Source: Prado023 sp963714995 (GTDB lineage Bacteria; Actinomycetota; Actinomycetes; S36-B12; CAIYMF01). From it: 64,000 nucleotides of DNA. Made by a program: the position numbers and the translations under genes. The stretch spans positions 157,792 to 221,791 of the forward strand of contig CAVQQP010000006.1 of NCBI GenBank assembly GCA_963714995.1. Direction: 5' to 3'. Shown piece after piece: positions 1 to 13,478 of this stretch. Within the stretch, counting starts at the first letter, position 1, and the number at the start of each line of letters is the position of its first letter. The notes beneath the pieces are model-generated. The model was not told the origin of the DNA. It ran no database searches and worked only from the letters and a program-made list of their open reading frames with translations.

Positions 1-1
1 C

Positions 2-1246
2 GCGCGTGGCGCCCAGGCTGGGCTCTTCGAGGTCCTCGTGCTGGCCTCCGAGCCGGCCGGCCTGAGTGCGACGCCGGAGCGCGGCACCGGGCTCATCTCG
101 GAGACCAGCGTCCCGGTGCGGATGCGCGAGATCATCTCGGGCAGCCAGCGCCAGGCCTGGACGTACACGACGATGCGCTACACGGACGGCCGTGAGGTCC
201 CCGGGTTCGTGGTCGGTGCGCCGCTGGCCGTCCGCGGTGTCGGTCCCTACGAGCTGTACCAGCTGTTCCCGCTCGACACCGAGCAGGAGACCCTGAACCT
301 GGTGCGCAACACGACGGCGGTGGCCGGGCTGCTCATCGTCCTCGGGCTGGCCGGCCTGGCGACACTCGTCACGTTCATGATCGTGTCCCCCGTCCACGAG
401 GCGGCCCGCACCGCCCGACGGTTCTCCTCCGGTCACCTCGAGGCCCGGATGCGGGTGCGCGGTCAGGACGACCTGGCCCAGCTGGCCCTGAGCTTCAACG
501 AGATGGCCGGGACGCTGCAGTCGCAGATCGACGAGCTGGAGAAGCTCTCCTCCGTCCAGCAGCAGTTCGTCGCCGATGTGTCCCACGAGCTGCGCACGCC
601 CCTGACCACGGTCCGGATGGCCGCGGATCTCCTGCACGACAAGCGTCAGGAGCTCCCCCCCGACGACGCCCGGGCGGTCGAGCTGCTGCAGAACCAGCTC
701 AACCGGTTCGAGGCCCTCCTGGCCGACCTGCTCGAGACCTCACGCCAGGACGCCGGCTCCGTCCAGCTGGACTACGAGGAGGTGGACCTGCGGGCCATGG
801 CCGAGCGGGTGGCCGCCGCGCTCGAGCCCCTCGCCCAGGAGCTCGACAGCCCGGTGCGGGTGATCGGGCTCGACAGCCTGGTGATCCCCTGTGACGCGCA
901 GCGGGTCGAGCGGATCCTGGCCAACCTGATCTCCAATGCCCTGGAGCACGGGATGGGCCGGCCGGTGATCGTCGAGGTCATGCTCGAGGGATCCGAGGCA
1001 CAGCTGGCCGTCACCGACCAGGGCGTCGGCCTGACCCAGCAGGAGATCACCCAGGTCTTCACCCGGTTCTGGCGGGCGGACCCGTCGCGGGTGCGCCGCG
1101 TGGGGGGCACCGGGCTCGGGCTGTCGATCGCCCTGGGCGATGCCCGGGCCCACGGGGGGACGCTCTCGGCGTCCGGGGAGCCGGGCCAGGGGGCGACCTT
1201 CACGCTGCGGCTGCCCGTCGCCCCCGACGGGGTGGTGGTCGCATGA
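2..1246 (+). CDS. mtrB: MtrB sensor histidine kinase (5' end outside window)
   Basis: This is the C-terminal part of a membrane sensor kinase; the reading frame is open from base 2, so the gene begins before the window. It shows a transmembrane segment around nt 325-385, a HAMP linker, and a HisKA phosphoacceptor in SHELRTPLT, with the His codon at about nt 593. The ATP-binding region has the N box NLISNALEHG, a DQGVGL G1 box and GGTGLGLSIA. It overlaps the next gene by 4 bp, and that gene is lpqB. mtrA-mtrB-lpqB is a conserved actinobacterial operon in which LpqB is known to interact with MtrB. The name rests mainly on this context. The extracytoplasmic sensor domain is only partly present. 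Confidence 0.93.
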   Translation, partial: ARGAQAGLFEVLVLASEPAGLSATPERGTGLISETSVPVRMREIISGSQRQAWTYTTMRYTDGREVPGFVVGAPLAVRGVGPYELYQLFPLDTEQETLNLVRNTTAVAGLLIVLGLAGLATLVTFMIVSPVHEAARTARRFSSGHLEARMRVRGQDDLAQLALSFNEMAGTLQSQIDELEKLSSVQQQFVADVSHELRTPLTTVRMAADLLHDKRQELPPDDARAVELLQNQLNRFEALLADLLETSRQDAGSVQLDYEEVDLRAMAERVAAALEPLAQELDSPVRVIGLDSLVIPCDAQRVERILANLISNALEHGMGRPVIVEVMLEGSEAQLAVTDQGVGLTQQEITQVFTRFWRADPSRVRRVGGTGLGLSIALGDARAHGGTLSASGEPGQGATFTLRLPVAPDGVVVA

Positions 1247-3006
1247 CGGCGCACGCCCTGCGACCAGGGGCCCAGCCCCGCCGCCGCCCGGCGCGCGCGC
1301 GGGCGGGGCTCGTGGCCCTCGGTGCGGCCGCCTGCCTGGGCCTGGCAGCCTGTGCCGCCGTCCCCACGTCGGGGCCCATCGAGCAGGGACCGGTCGTCGA
1401 CGCGGGGGAGTCCTCGCAGTTCATCCGCGTCATCGCCGCTCCCCCGAGCATGGGTGCGAGCCCCACCGAGATCGTGCGCGGGTTCCTCGAGGCGAACGCC
1501 AGCCTCGAGTCCGACCATGCGATCGCACGGCGCTACCTGATGCCCGAGGCGTCCCTGGCCTGGGAGCCGGACGCCGCCACCGCGGTCTACCAGCAGTCGT
1601 CGCTGAAGCTCTCGGAGGGCCAGGACGGGTCCATCACCGCGCGCATGGCGATCACCTACCGGCTGGATGAGCAGGGAACCCTGGACCCCGTGGACCCTGC
1701 GTCCACGGAGCGGATCACCTTCACCCTCGAGCAGGTGGTGGACGACGCCTCGGGGATGCCCCAGTGGCGGATCTCCGACCCGCCGCCGGGCATCCTCGTC
1801 AGCGACACCGACCTCCGGAGGGCCTATCGGCAGTACCAGGTCCACTACCCCTCGGCGCGCAGTGAGGCCCTGGTGCCCGACGGCAGGCTCCTGCCGGTGG
1901 TCGGTCCGAGCCTGCCCACGGCCCTGGCCGAGCGGGTGCTCTCCGGCCCGGCGGAGTGGCTGGCCCCGGGCGTGCGACCGGGTGCCCCGCCCGGGATCGC
2001 CCTGGCGCTCGGCGCGGTGCCGGTCAGCAACGGGGAGGCGCTGGTGGAGCTGACCGACGAGGCCCTGGCCGCCACCGACGTCCAGCGCCAGGACCTCGCG
2101 GCCCAGCTGACGTGGACGCTCACCCAGCTGCCCGAGGTGACCTCGGTGCGCCTCCAGGTGGGCGGCGAGCCCTACGACGTTCCCGGTGCCCCCGAGGTCA
2201 TGGATCGCGCGGTGTGGCAGGAGCGCAGCCCCGACCGCCTGAGCACCGGGTCGACCGGCGCGGCGCGGCTGCCCTACTTCGTGCTCGAGGAGTCGGCGGT
2301 CATCCGGTTCACCGAGTCGGGGCGCACGGCCGTGCCGCTCGAGGTTCCCGACGCCGAGACGCTGATCGATCTCGGCGTCTCCCTGGACCAGCGCGCGGCC
2401 GCTGCCGTCGAGCCGGACCGCACGGCCCTGTGGATCCTGCCGCTGGACCGCAGCATCACGGAGCAGCGCGTCCCGGGCACTCAGGTCGGCGGTGCGAGCT
2501 TCGATGTGGACGGCCAGGCGTGGTTCACCGATTCCGGTCGGGTGCTGCGCGTGGCCCCGACCGGGGCGCCCGAGGAGGTCCCGGTCCAGCCCGCGCTGGC
2601 CGAGCCCATCGAGTCGGTGCACCTGGCCCGCGACGGGGCGCGCGTGGTGCTGGTCTCCGACGGGGTGCTGCACCTGGGCGTGGTCCAGCAGGGACCCTCC
2701 GGGCTCGAGATCGGGTCGGTGCGCCGGATCGCCACGACCGTGTCCGGGGTCCGGGACGTCGCCTGGCGCAACGCGGTCACCCTCGATGTCCTCGGCCGGA
2801 CCGACACGAGCAGCTTCCAGGTCCTGCGGATCGGGGTGGGCACGGGTGACGCGCAGCCGCTCGGATCGCCGCCGGACCCCCGTGAGGTGACCGGTGCCCC
2901 CGGCTCGGCCACCCTGGCGATCGGCGCGGATGACCAGCTGTTCGCCAACATCGGCCTGCAGTGGCGCGTCCAGGGACCCGCGCGGTCGGTGGCCTACCCC
3001 GGATGA
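1243..3006 (+). CDS. lpqB: Lipoprotein LpqB, MtrAB accessory
   Basis: A 587-aa protein with an Arg-rich N-terminus, a hydrophobic stretch and a lipobox LAAC ending near residue 36, so it is predicted to be lipid-anchored on the outer face of the membrane. The middle (about residues 200-310, from PSARSEALVPDG to VRLQVGG) has GerMN-like character. The C-terminal half resembles the beta-propeller part of LpqB. The start codon overlaps the mtrB stop (GTG-to-ATGA region, 4 bp), and comF starts inside its stop codon, so it sits in one transcript. LpqB proteins are known to modulate MtrB phosphorelay and cell-wall homeostasis; that role is inferred here. Confidence 0.93.
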   Translation: MTAHALRPGAQPRRRPARARAGLVALGAAACLGLAACAAVPTSGPIEQGPVVDAGESSQFIRVIAAPPSMGASPTEIVRGFLEANASLESDHAIARRYLMPEASLAWEPDAATAVYQQSSLKLSEGQDGSITARMAITYRLDEQGTLDPVDPASTERITFTLEQVVDDASGMPQWRISDPPPGILVSDTDLRRAYRQYQVHYPSARSEALVPDGRLLPVVGPSLPTALAERVLSGPAEWLAPGVRPGAPPGIALALGAVPVSNGEALVELTDEALAATDVQRQDLAAQLTWTLTQLPEVTSVRLQVGGEPYDVPGAPEVMDRAVWQERSPDRLSTGSTGAARLPYFVLEESAVIRFTESGRTAVPLEVPDAETLIDLGVSLDQRAAAAVEPDRTALWILPLDRSITEQRVPGTQVGGASFDVDGQAWFTDSGRVLRVAPTGAPEEVPVQPALAEPIESVHLARDGARVVLVSDGVLHLGVVQQGPSGLEIGSVRRIATTVSGVRDVAWRNAVTLDVLGRTDTSSFQVLRIGVGTGDAQPLGSPPDPREVTGAPGSATLAIGADDQLFANIGLQWRVQGPARSVAYPG

Positions 3007-3713
3007 GTGCGGCTGCGCAGTCGTGGTGGTCGCAGGCCGCCGCGGCGGCGCTGGACCTGGTGGTCCCGCAGCAGTGCGCCGGATGCGGGACCCCCGGCCT
3101 GGCCTGGTGCCCGCAGTGCGTGCACGCGTGCGCCGGGCGATCGTTGCGTGTCCCCGGCCCGGTCCCCTGTCGGGCTGCGTGTGAGCACCACGGGCCTGCT
3201 GGTCGGGCGGTCGTGGCGTTCAAGGACGACGGCGTCCGCAGGCTCGGGCAGCCCCTGGGGTCCCTGCTGGCCCACGCGGCCGCGGATGCCCTCGCCGATG
3301 CCGGTGCACCGCGGGGGATGCCGGTCTGGGTCGTTCCGGTGCCCTCCCGCCGCAGCGCAGTCCGCAGCCGGGGCGCGGACCACACGGCGGTGCTGGCGGG
3401 CCTGGCCGCCCGTGCGCTGCGCAGGGCGGGGGTGCCGGCCAACCGGTGCGTGGGACTCCAGCACGTGCGCGCCAGCCGGGACCAGGTCGGGCTCACGCGC
3501 GAGCAGCGGGTGGCGAACGTCGCGGGCTCGCTGCGCGGCCTCGCCCTGCCGCCCGGGGTGATCGTGGTCGTCGATGACGTGACCACGACCGGGGCCACCG
3601 TCGCCGAGGCGGTGCGGGCCCTGGCAGCGACCGGTCGCGCGGTGTCGTGCGCGGCGGCCGTCACGTGGTCACCGGGACCCCGGCACCGTGCGTCGGAGAC
3701 CCGGTCCGACTAG
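3003..3713 (+). CDS. comF: ComF family phosphoribosyltransferase-like protein
   Basis: A 236-aa protein read from the ATG that overlaps the lpqB stop (ATGA at 3003-3006). An upstream in-frame start at 2961 would lie inside lpqB and is less likely. The N-terminus has a Cys-pair zinc-finger-like motif (CAGC ... CPQC). The C-terminus has a PRPP-binding motif, VIVVVDDVTTTGAT. These two parts in this order define the ComF/GntX family. In competent bacteria ComF acts in DNA uptake, but in actinobacteria its substrate is not established. It follows lpqB as it does in many actinobacteria. Confidence 0.88.
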   Translation: MSAAAQSWWSQAAAAALDLVVPQQCAGCGTPGLAWCPQCVHACAGRSLRVPGPVPCRAACEHHGPAGRAVVAFKDDGVRRLGQPLGSLLAHAAADALADAGAPRGMPVWVVPVPSRRSAVRSRGADHTAVLAGLAARALRRAGVPANRCVGLQHVRASRDQVGLTREQRVANVAGSLRGLALPPGVIVVVDDVTTTGATVAEAVRALAATGRAVSCAAAVTWSPGPRHRASETRSD

Positions 3714-3781
3714 CGTTGAGGGTGCGGAGGGTAACCAGCACGCTGGCGCGCAGCGCACGTCAGCCAAGGGTCGGAGGACAC

Positions 3782-4381
3782 GTGGACATCGTCGTCAGGG
3801 GTCGTCATCTCGATGTGTCGGATCGGTTCCGCGAGCATGTCGCGGGCAAGGTGGGGAAGGTCGACCGCTTCGGGCTTCCCATCACCCACGTCGACGTGGA
3901 GGTCTCCTTCGAGCCGAATCCCCGCCAGGCCGAGCGGGCCTACGAGGTGGAGCTGACCTGCCGGGGGACGGGTCCGGTGATCCGGGCCGAGGCCCATGCC
4001 CAGGACAAGTACGGCGCCACGGACATCGCCGTGGCCCGACTCGAGGAGCGCCTGCGTCGGGCGGCGGACCGTCGGCGCAACCGCCGTGCGGAGAAGGTGG
4101 TGGTCGTCCCAGCCGCGGACATCGTCCCGGAGTCGATCGAGCCGGCTGCCGACACCGAGCCGGACGACGGGACCGTCTGGGAGGAGGGTCCCATCGTGGT
4201 CCGCCTCAAGGAGCACGTCGCCCAGCCCATGACGGTGGCCCAGGCGGTGGAGTCCCTCGAGCTCGTCGGCCACGACTTCTACCTGTTCCGCGACAGCGAG
4301 TCGGGCGCGCCGTCCGTGGTCTACCACCGCCGCGGCTACAACTACGGCCTGCTCCGACTGGAGGGCGGGACCGACGGCTAG
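3782..4381 (+). CDS. hpf: Long-form ribosome hibernation promoting factor
   Basis: A 199-aa protein with the two-domain layout of long HPF. The N-terminal S30AE domain (about residues 1-100, starting VDIVVRGRHLDVSDRF) binds the decoding centre. The C-terminal dimerisation domain (about 140-199, with FYLFRDSESG and VVYHRRGYNYGLL) promotes 100S ribosome formation. I chose the GTG at 3782 because GGAGG lies at 3773-3777 and the protein then begins at the conserved first strand. The longer reading from 3647 would overlap comF. A TAGCGT box just after comF (about 3711) could be its own promoter. hpf upstream of secA is common in Gram-positive bacteria. Confidence 0.94.
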   Translation: MDIVVRGRHLDVSDRFREHVAGKVGKVDRFGLPITHVDVEVSFEPNPRQAERAYEVELTCRGTGPVIRAEAHAQDKYGATDIAVARLEERLRRAADRRRNRRAEKVVVVPAADIVPESIEPAADTEPDDGTVWEEGPIVVRLKEHVAQPMTVAQAVESLELVGHDFYLFRDSESGAPSVVYHRRGYNYGLLRLEGGTDG

Positions 4382-4415
4382 GCCGTTCGGGAGGGATGGT
4401 CTGGCTGCCCGGGGG

Positions 4416-5099
4416 TTGGGGCGGTCGCGGGGCGCGCCGGCGCCGGCGCGGGTGCTGGTGGTCGACTCCGAGCCGGTCTTCGCGGCCGGTGCCGTGGGCA
4501 TCCTCGGGGCCGCTGGCTACGAGGCCCTCGCCGTGGACCCGGTCCCCTCCGGGGCCGACATTGACGGCTGGGTGGCGCAGGTGCCGGCCGCGCGCCCGGC
4601 CGCCGTGGTGGTCGACGCCGGCCTGGGACTGCGTGCCTACGGCGCCGACGTGGCCACTGCGCTGGCCTCGGGAGCTCCCGAGGTTGCTGTGATCATGCTG
4701 GTCCGGCGCGCCCCGTCGGTGGGGATGGTCGAGGCGATGGAGTCCGGCGCGCTGGCCCTGGTCCACCGTGGGTGCGCCCCGGAGGAGCTGGTCGCGGCCG
4801 TGTCGGCGGCGCTCGGGGGGCAGAACTGGGTGGCCGCCCCGCTGGCAGGGGTCCTGCGCGCTGAGCTGCTCCGCGAGGTGTCCGGCGAGAGCCCGCCCGA
4901 GCTGAGCAGGCGGGAGCTCGAGGTCCTGCGCTGGTTGGCGACCGGGGCCACGAACGCCCAGATCGCCCAGAGGCTGGCCATCAGCGAGCACACCGTGCGC
5001 AACCACGTGCACTCCGTGATGCGCAAGCTCGGCGTCGCCACGCGGACCGATGCCGTCGCCACGGCGTTGCGCCGGGGCCTGGTGGACCTGCCCGAGTGA
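4416..5099 (+). CDS. LuxR-type response regulator with degenerate receiver
   Basis: A 227-aa two-domain regulator. The C-terminus is a clear LuxR/NarL helix-turn-helix (SRRELEVLRWLATG through ISEHTVRNHVHSVMRKLG). The N-terminus has receiver-like spacing: VLVVDSE where the acidic pair normally lies, VVVDAGL for the phosphoacceptor strand, and VHRG where the conserved Lys is expected. The second acid and the Lys therefore look replaced, so normal phosphorylation is doubtful. No sensor kinase is adjacent. The start is uncertain: TTG at 4416 is weak, and GTG at 4452 would begin directly at the first beta strand. It lies between hpf and secA. Confidence 0.8.
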   Translation: MGRSRGAPAPARVLVVDSEPVFAAGAVGILGAAGYEALAVDPVPSGADIDGWVAQVPAARPAAVVVDAGLGLRAYGADVATALASGAPEVAVIMLVRRAPSVGMVEAMESGALALVHRGCAPEELVAAVSAALGGQNWVAAPLAGVLRAELLREVSGESPPELSRRELEVLRWLATGATNAQIAQRLAISEHTVRNHVHSVMRKLGVATRTDAVATALRRGLVDLPE

Positions 5100-5172
5100 G
5101 CCTCGGGTGCCGCGGCGCGCACCGGGGCACGCCCGCCGGTCGGATCGGGGTCGCCGCTCGTCCGGGGCCGAC

Positions 5173-5198
5173 TACGATGGGGGGTCAATGAACCCCCC
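5173..5198 (+). promoter_or_regulatory. Putative secA promoter with hairpin at mRNA 5' end
   Basis: A TACGAT box (5173-5178) is followed immediately by a 7-bp inverted repeat, GGGGGGT (5179-5185) and ACCCCCC (5192-5198), with a 6-nt loop. If TACGAT is the -10 element, the hairpin would sit at the extreme 5' end of the secA mRNA, about 50 nt before the GTG start. It may stabilise the transcript. No matching -35 element is obvious. Confidence 0.4.
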
Positions 5199-5246
5199 GC
5201 CTCACGGTGTCGGGGGACGTGCACCCGAGTTGCGAGAGGGGCCCGC

Positions 5247-8167
<2,921 letters not shown>

Positions 8168-8312
8168 CCCGGAAAGCCCCATCCGTTGGGCCATCCGGGG
8201 AGATCCGGTCAAGGCCCCGCCGTGCCGCGACGACATCGTGGGGGAGCCGGCCGGGTGGGGCCCCGGAACGAAGTCAAGACGCCGCGCAAGCGAACGCCGA
8301 TGAGGCCCCCGG

Positions 8313-8390
8313 CCAGGTCTCGACCGCCCGGTCCGGTGCGACTTCATCCAGGTCTCGGGCGCCAGTTGGGGTTTCCTCCGGGTCTCGGGC
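8313..8390 (+). repeat. Three copies of a 13-bp motif between secA and sua5
   Basis: The 293-bp gap between secA and sua5 contains CCAGGTCTCGACC (8313-8325), CCAGGTCTCGGGC (8348-8360) and CCGGGTCTCGGGC (8378-8390), spaced 35 and 30 bp apart. They may be binding sites upstream of sua5 or remnants of duplicated sequence. I see no gene and no clear terminator in this gap. Confidence 0.4.
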
Positions 8391-8448
8391 TCACGATCGG
8401 CCCGATACTTGGATCGAACGGGATGGTGGGCGTCGCGTGGGGCGACCT

Positions 8449-8454
8449 TAGGAT
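8449..8454 (+). promoter_or_regulatory. -10 box for leaderless sua5 transcript
   Basis: TAGGAT lies 6 nt before the GTG at 8461. That spacing puts the transcription start at the start codon itself, and no Shine-Dalgarno sequence is present. The same arrangement is seen before purF, xthA, trpS and others in this window. Confidence 0.5.
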
Positions 8455-8460
8455 TCGGTG

Positions 8461-9766
8461 GTGGACCTTCCCCTTCTGCTCGGCGTTGACGACAAGGGTG
8501 TCGTCGTCGACGGGGTGGCGGATCGGGCCGCTCGCGCGTGGCTCGCTGGCGGGCTGGTCGGGCTGCCGACCGAGACCGTGTACGGGCTGTCTGCTGACGC
8601 CCAGGACCCCGTGGCGGTGGCTCGGATCTATGCGGCGAAGGGGCGCCCCGCCGACCATCCGCTGATCGTGCACGTGCAGGGTCCGCAGGCGCTGGCCGGG
8701 TGGTCCGCGGGACCCAACCCCGCCGCCGAGCGCTTGGTCGGGCATTTCTGGCCGGGGGCGTTGACGGTGGTCGTGGCCCGCAGCGACCGCGCGGGCGACT
8801 TCCTCACCGGCGGCCAGGACACCGTGGCCCTGCGCTGCCCGGACCATCCGGTCGCGCGGGCCTGCCTCGAGGCGCTGGCCCGGCTGTCGGGGGACCCCTC
8901 GCGCGGGGTGGCCGCCCCCAGCGCCAACCGGTTCGGACGGGTCAGCCCCACGCGCGCCGGCGACGTGCTCGCGGAGGTGGGTCCGGCGATGGACCCCGCG
9001 CGGGACCTGGTGCTCGACGGCGGCCCGTGCGCGATCGGCGTGGAGTCCACGATCGTCGACTGCACCGCGACCCCTCCCCGGGTCCTGAGGCTCGGCGCGA
9101 TCAGCCAGGAGCAGATCGACGCGGTCCTGGCAGGGGACGTGGCGGACGGCGCGGGCGGCGGTGCGTCGGGGGTGCCGGGTGGGTCCGCGGGGCTCGCCGG
9201 GGAGGTTTCCTTGGGGCCGGAGGGGGGGTCTGCGGACGGCGAGGCTGTGCCCGATGCGACTCGGCGCGACGTGATGCTGCCGGGGGCGGCGCTGGTTGCG
9301 GTGGCGGAGGCCGCGGGCGTGGCCGTGGCCGCGGGCGTGCGGGCGCCGGGGACTCTCGAGTCGCACTACGCCCCGAGCGCCCGGGTCCTGCTCGTCGAGT
9401 CCGACGCCGCGACACGCTGCCGGACTCGACGCGGTCGTGCGGCGAGCATTCGGCCTCCCCGCCCATGATCCATGCGGGTTGGCGTCGCTAGAGGGTCCCG
9501 AACCTGCACGGATCACTGGGGCGGGGGCTGGACCGGTCACCGAGGTCGGCCTCGTGGCGGTCTCCGGCGTGCCCACGCCCGAGGGCTGGACGAGGCTGGC
9601 GGCGCCCACGACCGCCGAGGAGTACGCCCGCGACCTCTACGCGGCACTGCGCCGGGCGGACGAACTGGAGCTGCCCGTCGTCGTGGCCGTGCTCCCGGAT
9701 GCGTCCGGTGGGCCGCTGGCCCTGGCAGTCCGCGACCGGCTGGCCCGGGCCGCCCACGAGGGCTGA
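8461..9766 (+). CDS. sua5: L-threonylcarbamoyladenylate synthase, Sua5 type (one frameshift)
   Basis: Makes threonylcarbamoyl-AMP from threonine, bicarbonate and ATP for the t6A37 modification of ANN-decoding tRNAs. The YrdC domain shows GLPTETVYGLSADA, AAKGRPADHPLIVH and APSANRFGRVSPT. A Gly-rich linker (about residues 225-270) is followed by APGTLESHYAPSARVLLVE, typical of the Sua5 C-terminal domain. The frame is then lost at about nt 9400-9420. It resumes in the +1 frame as AAGLDAVVRRAFGLPA and runs to TGA at 9766. Removing one extra base gives about 434 aa. GTG 8461 is preferred over the GTG at 8458 because of the -10 spacing. Confidence 0.88.
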
Positions 9767-9902
9767 TCCGGCTCGCCCCCGCCCGCAGCACGTGCGGCGC
9801 TGTCGCTGGCAGTGCGGCGCCCGGCTGGGGTCCGGCAGGCCCGGTTGCTCACCGACAGGGCATAGCGCGGCGGAGGAGTGGCAACGCAGCTCCGGACATG
9901 CC

Positions 9903-9940
9903 GAAGGGGCCGGCTGCGATTGCTCGCGGCCAGCCCCTTC
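9903..9940 (-). terminator. Hairpin terminator for the minus-strand pseudogene
   Basis: GAAGGGGC-GGC (9903-9914) pairs with GCC-GCCCCTTC (9929-9940) apart from one mismatch, with a 14-nt loop. It lies 38 nt past the inferred stop of the decayed gene at 9978 on the minus strand. No U-tract is visible. Confidence 0.5.
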
Positions 9941-9977
9941 AGGTCAGTCAGGTGCCGGAGACCCGGCGGGTGCGTGA

Positions 9978-10643
9978 CTACTTGCGTCGAGCGTCCTGGG
10001 GCTCCGGATCGACGTTGACGACCTTGACGCAGTCACGAACCGGGCTTCTTCGCCCTGCATCGTGCCGGCGCTTCGTCGACCTGCTTCGAGTGGCCTGATC
10101 GCAGCGGAGTCAGGTCCACCGCGCTGAGCACACGGTGACCGTCGTCGATGCACAGGTACACCTTGCCGTGGCGACCAGCGCCTCGAGCTGCGGCGCTGCC
10201 TGCGTCACGTCGAGGCGCGATCGTGTCGACCGTGTAGCGCACGTCCTTCTTGGTCTCTTCGACGGTCAAGGCAGTCGTCGACGGGATCGACGGCGCACCG
10301 TCGGTGTCAGCGACCGTTGGCAGCTCGACTCGCCGTTGACCTTCTTGGCGTAGTGCGGCCAGCGTCATCGTGACGACGGGGTACGTCGCCGTGTCGGTCG
10401 GCACGCCTTCGCGATAGCGGACGGTCGCCGGACCTTGATGGCGCGAGCGTGTCGACGTTCGGGTGAAGACGTTGATCGGGCTGTGGCCCTTGATGCTCAC
10501 GCTCTGAAGCCTGACGGTCGGCCTTGGGCCGCCTTCGCTGTCGGTGCGGCCATTGCGCCGGCGGCCGAACCCATGATGAGTGCCCCCGCGGCGGCTGCGG
10601 CGAGGACGGTACGCATGCCTGTTCTGTTCGTGTTCATGCCCAT
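9978..10643 (-). pseudogene. Decayed or heavily frameshifted gene for a secreted protein
   Basis: The minus strand starts with a convincing signal peptide (RTVLAAAAAGALIMGSAAG then AMAAPTAKA, AxA cleavage). It meets a TGA after 47 codons. Protein-like stretches then continue in changing frames: SVSIKGHSPINVF, ATVRYREGVPTDTATYPVV, ELPTVADTDG, TVEETKKDVRYTVDTIAP, GKVYLCIDDGHRVLSAVD, and finally CVKVVNVDPEPQDARRK before TAG at 9978-9980. At least four indels are needed to join them, far more than in neighbouring genes, so genuine decay is more likely than random error. I do not recognise the family. A hairpin terminator follows. Confidence 0.55.
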
Positions 10644-10890
10644 ACGGTACGCGTGTCAACATCTGGTACGAAACTCGATCACCCATTCGGTGGACGATTT
10701 CTGCCTAACCATAGGTAAAGGCCGGGATATCCGCGGGGTCTGCGCCCGCACGACGTCCGTGGGGCTCCCGACTATCGTTGGCCACGTCAGAGGAGCCCGC
10801 GCCACCGGCACCCGCTCCCGGCACGGGCGCCTCGCGGGGACGCGGAGAGCCACCAGAGGTCCGCACCCGAAACGCGAGCCGTAGAATATC

Positions 10891-10904
10891 TCTTGACGTC
10901 AAGA
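10891..10904. promoter_or_regulatory. Palindromic operator upstream of icd
   Basis: TCTTGACGTCAAGA is a perfect 14-bp palindrome, 31 bp before the icd start codon, in the otherwise gene-free 10644-10934 stretch. Its AT-rich flanks (ATATC ... TAG) stand out in a GC-rich genome. It is probably a dimeric repressor or activator site controlling icd; the regulator is not identifiable from this window. Confidence 0.6.
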
Positions 10905-10934
10905 TAGTCCGCCACCTCCGAGGAGAGCGACACG

Positions 10935-13149
<2,215 letters not shown>

Positions 13150-13193
13150 CTCCCCGGCCAGGCCAGGAGGGGTCGTACGGCCTTGCCGTACTT

Positions 13194-13216
13194 CCGGTAC
13201 GGCGGTACCGTACCGG
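13194..13216. promoter_or_regulatory. Operator overlapping the vapBC promoter
   Basis: CCGGTACGG (13194-13202) and CCGTACCGG (13208-13216) form a perfect 9-bp inverted repeat with a 5-bp spacer, ending one base before the antitoxin ATG. Further GTACGG-like halves lie just upstream (about 13174-13190). Binding by the ribbon-helix-helix antitoxin would block transcription, as is usual for vapBC modules. Confidence 0.65.
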
Positions 13217-13217
13217 T

Positions 13218-13478
13218 ATGAAGACGACGCTGGTCCTCGACGATGCCCTCGTGGATCGAGTCCGCGAGCGGGCGAAGGAGCGCGGCGTGAGCATGTCCAG
13301 CATCGTGGAGGAGGCCATCGTGCGGATGCTCACGGAGAAGGCACCACCCGATCACCCGCCTCTGGAACTGCCCAGCTTCAACAGCGGCGGTTACCTCGTG
13401 GACATCACCGACCGCAACGCCATGTATGACGCCCTGGATGACCCCGCGGAGATGGCGCGTTACCGGGACGAGCAGTGA
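13218..13478 (+). CDS. vapB: Ribbon-helix-helix antitoxin of a VapBC module
   Basis: An 86-aa protein. The N-terminal half (MKTTLVLDDALVDRVRERAK ... SMSSIVEEAIVRML) has the beta-strand plus two helices of a CopG/Arc-type ribbon-helix-helix DNA-binding fold. The acidic C-terminal tail (DITDRNAMYDALDDPAEMAR) is the usual toxin-neutralising segment. Its stop overlaps the next start by 4 bp (GTGA), and that gene encodes a PIN toxin. The inverted repeat ending at base 13216 is probably its own operator. No Shine-Dalgarno fits before the ATG, so the transcript may be leaderless. Confidence 0.85.
   Translation: MKTTLVLDDALVDRVRERAKERGVSMSSIVEEAIVRMLTEKAPPDHPPLELPSFNSGGYLVDITDRNAMYDALDDPAEMARYRDEQ

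Noticed and set aside
772..2673. 633-aa open frame on the minus strand opposite mtrB and lpqB
   Set aside because: Arg/His/Gly-rich composition typical of the antisense of GC-rich coding sequence; the plus-strand genes are clear.
8274..8303. TCAAG ... GCCGATGA, resembling a flagellar (FliA/WhiG) sigma promoter
   Set aside because: Spacing is longer than the consensus, and no motility or sporulation gene follows.
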